Below are positions 50,115 to 57,787 of a stretch of DNA of 64,000 nucleotides, piece by piece. The position numbers were made by a program, and so were the translations under genes. Location of the stretch: the NCBI RefSeq assembly GCF_003635165.1, contig NZ_ML058615.1, positions 124,001 through 188,000 on the forward strand, in the 5' to 3' direction. Origin of the DNA: Burkholderia sp. Nafp2/4-1b (GTDB taxonomy: Bacteria > Pseudomonadota > Gammaproteobacteria > Burkholderiales > Burkholderiaceae). The notes under the pieces are model-generated. The model saw nothing but the letters and a program-made list of their open reading frames with translations. It ran no database searches and was not told where the DNA came from. Numbering within the stretch: position 1 is the first letter of the stretch; every line of letters starts with the position of its first letter.

Positions 50115-50906
50115 ATGAGCGATAAAAAAGAGACGGGCGCGCCGGTGAACGGTGGGCACGCGGGGGCGCAATGGCCCGGCCAAGGGGCAATGGAAGTCGG
50201 CGGTGCTCATGCGGTGGGCGGTGCGAGCCCCGGCGATGGCGACCGGCGCGAACCTCGCGGTGCGCGGCGCAAGCGCGAGACGCGTGCTCGCCTGCTCGAG
50301 GCGGCGCTCGCCCTGGTGGCGACGAAAGGTTTCGAGTACGTGACCATCAACGAGATCACGGAAGCGGCGGATGTGGGCTTCGGCTCGTTCTACAACCACT
50401 TCGAATCGAAGGATGCGCTTCATGCGGCGCTCGTCGATTGGGTGATCGAGGAGTTCGGCGACCGACTCGATGCGCTTGTGAGCGGCCTATCCGATCCGGC
50501 GGAAGTGATCGCCGTGTGCGTGCGACACACGTTGTTGCGCGCGCGGCGCGAACCGGTTTGGGGGCGTTTCCTGATCCGCGAGGGATTTTCGGATCGCGCA
50601 CTGCACCTCGGTATGCATCGGCGGCTGCGGCGCGATAGCGAGATGGGCATTGCCGCCGGACGCTTCGCCGCGGCCGATCCCTTCATGAGCCATGTCTCGG
50701 TAACCGGCATCGTGCTCGCGGCGATTGCCGCGGAACTCAATGTCGCCGCTTCGGGCCGATTGCCGGCCGAACGGGATCAGGACCGGGACGTTGCGCAAGA
50801 GCAGCTTGCGGAGCGCGCCGCCGTGGCCGTATTGCAGACGTTGGGTTTGGATCGTGCCGAGGCAGAGCGCGTCGCACTGCGGCCGTTGCCGGTAGCGCCG
50901 CGTTGA
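50115..50906 (+). CDS. TetR/AcrR-family repressor of the RND-Pqi operon
   Basis: A 263-residue TetR protein. A Gly/Ala-rich leader of about 45 residues precedes EPRGARRKRETRARLLEAAL, INEITEAADVGFGSFYNHFE and a ligand domain (GLSDPAEVIAVCVRHTLLR, WGRFLIREGFSDRAL). MSDKKETG at 50115 corresponds to the MSKTTNRP start of its paralogue at 39490; an ATG at 50094 is also in frame but falls inside the palindrome. Divergent placement from the adaptor gene makes it the likely local repressor of the pump operon. Confidence 0.9.
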   Translation: MSDKKETGAPVNGGHAGAQWPGQGAMEVGGAHAVGGASPGDGDRREPRGARRKRETRARLLEAALALVATKGFEYVTINEITEAADVGFGSFYNHFESKDALHAALVDWVIEEFGDRLDALVSGLSDPAEVIAVCVRHTLLRARREPVWGRFLIREGFSDRALHLGMHRRLRRDSEMGIAAGRFAAADPFMSHVSVTGIVLAAIAAELNVAASGRLPAERDQDRDVAQEQLAERAAVAVLQTLGLDRAEAERVALRPLPVAPR

Positions 50907-51094
50907 CGGCGAGCGGATGGGTGTAACCGGGACGGTCTCGTTTCCCGACACACCAAATGTTCTGAAGATTGCCGGCGTCGTGCTGCCGCGCTCGCGGTGG
51001 CTGCGGGTGCCGGCGTCCGCCGCGCCCGCGTTCTAATCGTATGAACCCTGTCTCATGCTTGCTACGGCAGCGCGTTTTTCTGGCGGAGGGGAGC

Positions 51095-52210
51095 CTACTC
51101 CCGCCCATTCGTATAAAGCGTGCTTGCCAGATAGCGCCGACGCACCTCGCGCAGTGCCGTCGCAAGGATGGCGCTGACAGGAAGCGCGAGCAGTACGCCG
51201 AAGAAGCCGAACAGTTCGCCGAACGCCAGCAGCGCAAAAATTGCCGCGAGCGGATGCAGGCCGATGCGCTCGCCGATGAGCCGCGGCGTCAGAAACGCCG
51301 TCTCGAGCACTTGCCCGATCCCGTAGATCAAGGCCACCGCACCGAAACCGTACCAGTCGCCGAACTGGAGCAGCGCGGCGAGTAGCGCGAGTACGAGCCC
51401 CGTCGCGAAGCCGACATAAGGGATGAAGACCGCAAGCCCGGTAAACAGGCCGACAGGCAATGCGACGCCGAAGCCGGCGAGGCCCAGCGCGATCGGGTAG
51501 AACGTGGCGAGCACGACCATGACGAGCAATTGGCCGCGCAGATATTGCGACAGAATCTGATCCATCTCGGTAACGAGCGCGTATGTTTTGCCGAGCCACG
51601 GCCGAGGCACGAGGCTTTCGATCCGAGCGAAGAACTTGCGCCTGTCGTATAGCAGGTAGTACAGCACGAGCGGAACCACGACGACATTGCCCACCACGGC
51701 AACCAATGCGCTGCCGCCCGTGCGCACATAGCGCCATGCTGCAAGCTGTACCGACTGCTCGCCGCCTTCGAGCCGGCTCGTCAGTACGGTGCGCAAGCTC
51801 GACAAATCGAACGACCCGTCCAGGCCGAACATGGCGAGCTTCGGCTGCAGCCACGCATTGATCTGTGCCGACAATCCTGGAACTCGCGCGGCGAGCGCCG
51901 GCAGCTCCTTCTGGATCACGGCGAACACGAGCAGCCCGAGCGACACGATCACCGACGCAAACAAAAGCATCATGACGAGCGCTGCCAGAGAGCGTGGAAT
52001 ACGCCGACTCGCGAGCCATTCGACGCCGGGCTGGAGCATGTAGGCAATCAAGCCGCCAAGCAAGAACGGCGTCAGCACCGGACGCAAGGTCCACATCAGG
52101 ACGCCGAGCCCGACTGCGAGGGCACCGCAGAGCAGGGCCTGGCGCTGGTATGAATGGGGTCGCGCACGCTCTTGCTGCGGCTCGCGCGTTGCGGGTGGAT
52201 TCGTCGACAT
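51095..52210 (-). CDS. AI-2E/PerM family permease-like membrane protein
   Basis: A 371-residue protein with eight or so membrane segments. It shows LRPVLTPFLLGGLIAYML, an extended periplasmic region, then VPLVLYYLLYDRRKFF, the YLRGQLLVMVVLATFYPIAL block and FIPYVGFATGLVLALLAAL. This is the PerM/YdiK/TqsA-like family, named for AI-2 export but mostly uncharacterised, with some members acting as ion antiporters. The ATG at 52210 is chosen because it gives a short cytoplasmic leader; the frame stays open far upstream. Confidence 0.87.
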   Translation of the reverse strand: MSTNPPATREPQQERARPHSYQRQALLCGALAVGLGVLMWTLRPVLTPFLLGGLIAYMLQPGVEWLASRRIPRSLAALVMMLLFASVIVSLGLLVFAVIQKELPALAARVPGLSAQINAWLQPKLAMFGLDGSFDLSSLRTVLTSRLEGGEQSVQLAAWRYVRTGGSALVAVVGNVVVVPLVLYYLLYDRRKFFARIESLVPRPWLGKTYALVTEMDQILSQYLRGQLLVMVVLATFYPIALGLAGFGVALPVGLFTGLAVFIPYVGFATGLVLALLAALLQFGDWYGFGAVALIYGIGQVLETAFLTPRLIGERIGLHPLAAIFALLAFGELFGFFGVLLALPVSAILATALREVRRRYLASTLYTNGRE

Positions 52211-52513
52211 CTTCGGGCTCGTGCGTGGCTGGCCGGTGCTGCTTCTCGGGATGGGGAGACGACGACCGTCCGGCTTGATGTCGACTCTAGATACGACATC
52301 GTACCCACAAATGATATATTTATCAACTATGACGAAATAGGCTGCGTGTGGGCGCGCCGGCATCCGAGGATACAGCGCTGCCCCAGGCAGCGCCGCCAGG
52401 CAAGTACCGTCTCGATCGCACTTATTGACAAAAATATCAGCGATGAGTTTAATGTCATCAACAGGCCGAGCAATGAATCGGACCACCAACCATAGAGACG
52501 ATAGGAGCTGAGC
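52211..52513. promoter_or_regulatory. 303-bp divergent region with a strong promoter for the dioxygenase operon
   Basis: No gene is seen here, and the DNA is AT-rich relative to its flanks. TTGACA at 52425-52430 and TTTAAT at 52448-52453, with an exact 17-bp spacer, make a near-consensus sigma-70 promoter reading toward the dioxygenase gene at 52514. A sequence TCAACTATGA at 52323-52332 is nine of ten identical to the core of the TetR operator candidate at 50088. No regulator gene lies beside this operon. Confidence 0.5.
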
Positions 52514-53611
52514 GTGGAGACAAGTGCGCATCGTGGCGTTCCCGGATTGACGACTGCACAACCGTCGCGTCATCCCCATCCGACGACCAGGGCATCGGCG
52601 TTGTCGTACTTGATCTTCGACCGTCCGGACCTCGGACAGGCCGAGCGATTTCTTAACGACTTCGGACTGCGAACGGTCTTTCGAAACGAAGCACTGTTGC
52701 TGTTGCGCGGCACTGGCCCGGCGCCGTTCTGTTATGTCGTTCGCCACGCGACGAAGGCCCGGTTTGCCGGCTTTGGGTTGCAGGTCGACAGCAAGTCGGA
52801 CCTGCATGCGCTGACCAAACTTCCCGGCGCCTCGGGAGTGGAATCGTCGGACTGGCCAGGCGGCGGATATCGCGTCACGTTGACCGACCCGTCGGGCTTT
52901 CGCGTCGATGCGGTCTGGGGCATTCGCGAAGTCGAACCATTGCCCCATCGAAACGCGCTTCAATTCAATTCCGTGGACGCGGCAGTACGAATCAACGACA
53001 CGCAGCGCCCGCCGGCGGACGCGTCTGAAGTCATCAAGCTGGGGCATGTCGTGCTCGAGCTGGCGGACTTCCAGGAAACGTGCGCGTGGTACACACAGCA
53101 CTTCGGTTTTATCCCGAGCGATGTGCAGACGCTCCCGGACGGCTCACCCGCCGTCGCCTTCATGCGCCTGGATCTGGGCGAGCAGCCAGCCGACCATCAC
53201 ACGCTCGCGCTGGCGCAAGGCTTCATTCCGAAGTACAGCCATAGCGCCTTCGAATTGATCGATGCGGACGCGGTCGGCATGGGGCAGCGCGTGCTGCGCG
53301 AAAAAGGCTGGACGCACGCTTGGGGTATCGGACGTCATATTCTGGGCAGCCAGATATTCGACTACTGGCAAGACCCCTGGGGCGACAAGCACGAACACTA
53401 CTGCGACGGCGACCTCTTCACGTCGGACGCACCCACCGGCCAGCATACGGTCAGCCGTGAAGCGATGGCCCAATGGGGGCCGGCGATGCCACGCAGTTTC
53501 ACCAAACCCAAACTCTCGCTGTCGAGCCTGGCCGCCCTCGTTCGCAACCTCCGGCGCAGTCCGGATCTGACGCTGAGCAAGCTGCTGGCGCTCGCCAGGA
53601 TATTCGCCTGA
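52514..53611 (+). CDS. Vicinal-oxygen-chelate extradiol dioxygenase
   Basis: A 365-residue type I extradiol dioxygenase with two VOC modules. In the C-terminal module the iron ligands line up with the homoprotocatechuate 2,3-dioxygenase pattern: His178 (KLGHVVLEL), His243 (YSHSAFEL) and Glu294 (DKHEHYCDG). Catalytic positions His229, His275 and Tyr284 also fit by spacing. The enzyme therefore looks active on a catechol-type ring. The start is GTG 52514. The gene opens an operon with an FAH-family hydrolase and an acyl-CoA synthetase. The true substrate is unknown. Confidence 0.85.
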   Translation: METSAHRGVPGLTTAQPSRHPHPTTRASALSYLIFDRPDLGQAERFLNDFGLRTVFRNEALLLLRGTGPAPFCYVVRHATKARFAGFGLQVDSKSDLHALTKLPGASGVESSDWPGGGYRVTLTDPSGFRVDAVWGIREVEPLPHRNALQFNSVDAAVRINDTQRPPADASEVIKLGHVVLELADFQETCAWYTQHFGFIPSDVQTLPDGSPAVAFMRLDLGEQPADHHTLALAQGFIPKYSHSAFELIDADAVGMGQRVLREKGWTHAWGIGRHILGSQIFDYWQDPWGDKHEHYCDGDLFTSDAPTGQHTVSREAMAQWGPAMPRSFTKPKLSLSSLAALVRNLRRSPDLTLSKLLALARIFA

Positions 53612-53647
53612 CACCCCCGCATTTCCGCACACTAGAGGCACGAAACC

Positions 53648-54604
53648 ATGTCACTGCATGTTCTGCATTATCGGCACGAAGGCCGCGCTCGTTGGGGCGT
53701 GGTACGAAACGGCACCATCACGCCCATTCCCGGCGAATTCGCGACCACGGCGGAATTTATCGCCGCGAATCCGGTTGAGCGCCTGCTCGAACTCGACGGT
53801 CCGACGATTCCCGAGTCGACCGTGCAATGGCTCTCGCCGGTCACGGCGAATCAGCAGTTCATCTGCCAGGGTGCGAATTATCGCCAGCACATGATCGAAT
53901 CGGGCATGGACCCGGACGTCAAGAAGTTCAACATGATCTTCACGAAGGCCGCGAGCTGCATCGTCGCTGCCGACTCGAAACTGGTGAAGCCACGCGAGGT
54001 ACGGTTTCTCGACTATGAGATCGAGCTCGGTCTGGTCCTCAAGCGCGACATCACGTCCCGCGAAACGGTGACTGACGAGAACCTGCACGATTTCATCGCC
54101 GGCACCGTGATCGTCAACGACTACTCCGCGCGCGACATCCAGATTCCGCAGATGCAGTTCTACAAGGGCAAGAGCTATCGCACGTTTGGCCCGGTCGGCC
54201 CTTACCTTTGCCTGCTCGAGAAGCACGACATGCCGAAGCTGAAGGACCTCGCGTTGACGCTGACCGTCAACGGAACGGTTCGACAGAGCGATTCCACTTC
54301 GGGTCTTGTCTACGGTCCGGCAGAGACCTTGACCGAGTTGTCCGGCGTTCAGGACCTGCATGTCGGTGACTTGCTCGCAACGGGTACGCCTTCCGGTTGC
54401 GCGCTGATCATTCCGTCGCCGGAGAAGCAGCGCGCCGCGGCACAGCTGCCCGAAGCGGAGAAATGGCGTCTTTTCCTCGCGTTGCAAGCGGAGCGGCCGC
54501 AGTACCTGCACGACGGCGATGTGGTGGAAGCCCGCATCGTCAGCCAGGATGGCTCGATCGATCTGGGCACCCAGCGCAACGTCGTCGTCGCAGAGGCCGC
54601 ATGA
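53648..54604 (+). CDS. FAH-family hydrolase/isomerase
   Basis: A 318-residue FAH-superfamily enzyme with the metal-binding triad in FLDYEIELGLVL and VIVNDYSARDIQ, followed by LLATGTPSGCALI. Such enzymes hydrolyse or decarboxylate beta-diketo or 2-oxo acids formed after meta-ring cleavage. It follows the extradiol dioxygenase by 36 bp and overlaps the acyl-CoA synthetase start by four bases. It likely acts on the ring-cleavage product. The reaction type (hydrolase, hydratase or isomerase) cannot be told from motifs. Confidence 0.87.
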   Translation: MSLHVLHYRHEGRARWGVVRNGTITPIPGEFATTAEFIAANPVERLLELDGPTIPESTVQWLSPVTANQQFICQGANYRQHMIESGMDPDVKKFNMIFTKAASCIVAADSKLVKPREVRFLDYEIELGLVLKRDITSRETVTDENLHDFIAGTVIVNDYSARDIQIPQMQFYKGKSYRTFGPVGPYLCLLEKHDMPKLKDLALTLTVNGTVRQSDSTSGLVYGPAETLTELSGVQDLHVGDLLATGTPSGCALIIPSPEKQRAAAQLPEAEKWRLFLALQAERPQYLHDGDVVEARIVSQDGSIDLGTQRNVVVAEAA

Positions 54605-56619
54605 AAGGCGTCGCAAACGAGCAGGATGTCCACGCTATCGAATCGCAGGGGCAACCGGCGGATATTCCGTCGAGCACCTACGAAATGATCTGCCGGGGCG
54701 CCGCCATCGATCCATCGGCACCCGCGCTTTCGTTCTTCGCAACCGCGGACGCCTACGCGAACCCGGAGCGCTGGACCTACAGCGAACTGGTGCGCGACAT
54801 CACGCGCACGGCCAACATGCTGTCGCGACTGGGCGTGCAGCGAGACACGGTCGTCGCCTATCTATTGCCGAACCTGCCCGAAACGCACTTCGTGATCTGG
54901 GGAGGCGAGGCGGTCGGCATTGTCTGCGCGATCAATCCACTGCTCGAAAGCGACGCGATCGGCGAGTTGCTCAATGCGTCCGGCGCCAGTGTGATCGTCA
55001 CCTTGGCACCGTATCCCGGCACGGACCTGTGGCAGAAAGTGCAGGCGGTGTTGCACAAGGTTGCGTCGCTCAAGCATGTCGTGCTGGTGAACCTTGCCGA
55101 CCATGCGCCGGACGAACAGCGATTTGCGGCGCGAATGCTTCAGCGCGGCGAGTGCTCGAGATTGCACGGCGAGGAAGGTGTGCGAGGCGCGGTTCCTGCG
55201 CAGATCGCCATCCACGACTTCGGCGAAGCAATCGCACGGGAGCCGGGCATGGAGCTCTCCACGCCGCACCGAAAGAACAGGGGCGACGTGTCGTCCTACT
55301 TCTGCACGGGCGGCACCACGGGCCTGCCTAAGATCGCGATGCGCCGGCACGGCAACGAGGTGGCCAATGCATGGAGCGCCGGACGGTTCCTCGGCGAAAG
55401 CGTCGGCCCGGGCAAGACGATGTTTTGCGGCTTGCCGCTGTTCCACGTCAATGCCGTGATGGTGACAGGGCTGCTGCCGTTTTCACGCGGTGCGCATGTC
55501 GTGGTGGGCACACCGCAAGGGTATCGCGGAGAAGGCGTCGTCAAACGCTTCTGGGATATCGTCTCGCATTACCGGATCAACTTTTTCAGCGGCGTGCCGA
55601 CCCTCTATGGCTCGTTGCTTGACGTGCCCGCTGAAGGCCGAGACATCAGTTCGCTCGAATACGGGTTGTGCGGTGCTGCGCCGATGCCGATGGAACTGTT
55701 GCGTGCTTTCCAGGCGCGAACCGGAATCAGGATCCTCGAAGGCTACGGTCTGACGGAAGGCACCTGTATCAGCAGCGTCAATCCGCCGCTTGGCGAACGG
55801 CGGATCGGCTCGATCGGCCTTCGCCTCCCGGGCCAGGCCATGAAAGCCGTGATGGTCGATGAAGCGGGCCGCTATGTGCGTGACTGTGTTGCGGACGAAG
55901 TTGGCCAACTGGTGATCTCGGGTCCGAACGTGTTCATCGGCTATATGCGGCCGGAGCAAAACAGCGGCATCTGGATGGATCTGGCCGATGGCGCCAGATG
56001 GCTCAATACCGGCGATCTTGGGCGCTGCGACGCAGACGGCTATTTCTGGCTCACCGGCCGAAAGAAGGAGCTGATCATTCGTGGCGGACACAACATCGAT
56101 CCGGTAGCGATCGAAGAAGCCCTGCACCGACATCCCGCAGTGCAGATTGCCGCGGCAGTCGGGCGTCCTGATGTGCACGCTGGCGAACTGCCGGTCGCCT
56201 ATGTCCAGCTCAAGCCGGACGTAACGGCAAATGAAGCGGAAATGGCAGCGTTCCTGCGTGACGAGATCAGCGAACGCGCTGCGATTCCCAAAGGCATACG
56301 GATCGTTGAAACGATGCCGTTGACGGGTGTCGGCAAGATCTTCAAGCCCGCGCTGAAGCGGATCGAAACCGGCGATGCGCTGCGGTCTGCGCTCGTGGAA
56401 GCTGGCGTCGAAGGCGCAACGGTTAGCGTCGTTGAAGACGCGTCGCGCGGGATTTCGGTTCATGTCGAACTGCCCGACGCGGAACTCGAATCGTTGGCGA
56501 CTTCCGTGCTTGGACGTTTTCCGTTCGCGTTTTCGATCGCGATCGCGGCGAGTGCCGGGAGCAGTGTTGACGGCAACGCGGCGTCGGATACGCACGGGGT
56601 GCCAAAGCGACAGAGTTAA
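54601..56619 (+). CDS. Acyl-CoA synthetase (AMP-forming)
   Basis: A 672-residue member of the ANL adenylating family. It has the P-loop SSYFCTGGTTGLPK, the EGYGLTEGTC motif, NTGDLGRCDADGYFWLTGR and the hinge region KKELIIRGGHNIDP. The catalytic lysine lies in GVGKIFKPAL. A tail of about 70 residues after the core is longer than usual and unassigned. The ATG at 54601 overlaps the preceding stop. It would activate a carboxylic acid substrate or product of the locus to its CoA ester. Confidence 0.87.
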   Translation: MKGVANEQDVHAIESQGQPADIPSSTYEMICRGAAIDPSAPALSFFATADAYANPERWTYSELVRDITRTANMLSRLGVQRDTVVAYLLPNLPETHFVIWGGEAVGIVCAINPLLESDAIGELLNASGASVIVTLAPYPGTDLWQKVQAVLHKVASLKHVVLVNLADHAPDEQRFAARMLQRGECSRLHGEEGVRGAVPAQIAIHDFGEAIAREPGMELSTPHRKNRGDVSSYFCTGGTTGLPKIAMRRHGNEVANAWSAGRFLGESVGPGKTMFCGLPLFHVNAVMVTGLLPFSRGAHVVVGTPQGYRGEGVVKRFWDIVSHYRINFFSGVPTLYGSLLDVPAEGRDISSLEYGLCGAAPMPMELLRAFQARTGIRILEGYGLTEGTCISSVNPPLGERRIGSIGLRLPGQAMKAVMVDEAGRYVRDCVADEVGQLVISGPNVFIGYMRPEQNSGIWMDLADGARWLNTGDLGRCDADGYFWLTGRKKELIIRGGHNIDPVAIEEALHRHPAVQIAAAVGRPDVHAGELPVAYVQLKPDVTANEAEMAAFLRDEISERAAIPKGIRIVETMPLTGVGKIFKPALKRIETGDALRSALVEAGVEGATVSVVEDASRGISVHVELPDAELESLATSVLGRFPFAFSIAIAASAGSSVDGNAASDTHGVPKRQS

Positions 56620-56861
56620 GAAGGGAAAGAAGTAGCAGACGTTCGCAGTTCCTGACTCCACACGGTGCGAAGACATCAAGCAACTCGGGGACTCGGAGAA
56701 ATCATATCGTTGTACTGATTATAAATACGTAAGAAGGGGGGCGATGTTTGGATTCGGTCTGGAGATGCGAGAACCGATCCAACGATCCGGCGCAATGCGC
56801 GGGATTGTTAAAGCCGTGTGGACGATAAAAGCCATTTAGCCGATGAGGCAGGAGAAGACGC

Positions 56862-57602
56862 GTGATGAACTACTGGAAAAATGTTCGGCCTGCCGTTGCG
56901 GCGGGTGTTATCTGTTCGGCTGCGCTTGCCGGAAATGCGCATGCCCAGTCGGCCGGAAGCTTTACCCTGTCGACAGGGTGGCTTCACGTCGCACCCCAGG
57001 GCAATGCCACGCCGCTCACCGTGGAGAGCGTGGGTGGTGTCGCCGTCAATCAGCAGTTACCGGGCACGGGTGCACACGCGTCGTCAACCGATACGCTCGG
57101 CATCAACACCGAGTACTACGTGACCGACCACCTCGGCATCGCCACACTCATCGGCCTGCCGCTCACGGTCAATCTGAAGGGCAACGGTACGCTCGCGAAG
57201 TACGGCACCCTCGGCACGACGAGGCCGATGCCGCCCGCCATCGAGCTTCGATATCACCTGTTCGAGGCGCAGTCGAAGTTTCGTCCTTTCGTCGGAGTGG
57301 GTGTGAACTACACGTGGTTCACGCAGGTTCGAGCAACCAACACCCAGTTCATCACCGATAGCGTGGGTCCTGGCGGATCGATACGCGCGACCCTCAGTGC
57401 ATCGTGGAACCCCGTGTTCGACGTCGGGGCAACTTACGCGATTTCCAAACACTGGTCGGTCGGAGCGTCGGTCGGCTACATCCCGCTCAAGACGCACATG
57501 ACCATATACGGACGCACCGCAACCGGAACGCAGATCGTTTCCAGGTCGACGCTCCGGATCGAACCCATTAACGTCTTTCTGAACGTCGGCTATACGTTCT
57601 AG
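56862..57602 (+). CDS. OmpW-family outer-membrane protein
   Basis: A 246-residue eight-stranded barrel with a clear signal peptide (AAGVICSAALAGNAHAQS). It carries OmpW landmarks: FTLSTGWLHVAPQG, INTEYYVTDHLGIATLIGLPL, RPFVGVGVNYTWF and a C-terminal phenylalanine (VGYTF). OmpW-like channels take up small hydrophobic compounds. The start is GTG 56862 or ATG 56865 behind AGGAGAAGACGC. The 242-bp gap before it is AT-rich in its middle (TATAAA at 56720), so it may have its own promoter. It sits between the dioxygenase operon and the molybdoenzyme genes. Confidence 0.9.
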   Translation: MMNYWKNVRPAVAAGVICSAALAGNAHAQSAGSFTLSTGWLHVAPQGNATPLTVESVGGVAVNQQLPGTGAHASSTDTLGINTEYYVTDHLGIATLIGLPLTVNLKGNGTLAKYGTLGTTRPMPPAIELRYHLFEAQSKFRPFVGVGVNYTWFTQVRATNTQFITDSVGPGGSIRATLSASWNPVFDVGATYAISKHWSVGASVGYIPLKTHMTIYGRTATGTQIVSRSTLRIEPINVFLNVGYTF

Positions 57603-57654
57603 CGCGGACGGCCCACGTTCCCTGACGTCAATCCCGGCGGCGGATTGTGCAATG

Positions 57655-57676
57655 GGCCCGGCTTTGCCGGGCCTTT
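57655..57676 (+). terminator. Rho-independent terminator or attenuator after ompW
   Basis: An 8-bp perfect stem GGCCCGGC/GCCGGGCC with a TTT loop is followed by only TTTC. The T tract is short, so some readthrough into the molybdoenzyme genes 112 bp downstream is likely. Confidence 0.65.
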
Positions 57677-57787
57677 CAACCACCACCAGACATGACCGCG
57701 CCCACCTGAGCAGTTTGCCCGCTCGGGGAAGCCGGTCCGTAATGCGCCGATGCTTGCACTGGCTCAGACTTTCCATTGGATCAAAAA

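Noticed and set aside
51095..52210. A quorum-sensing AI-2 exporter function for the PerM-like protein
   Set aside because: The family name is historical, no luxS or lsr gene is nearby, and motifs do not identify a substrate.
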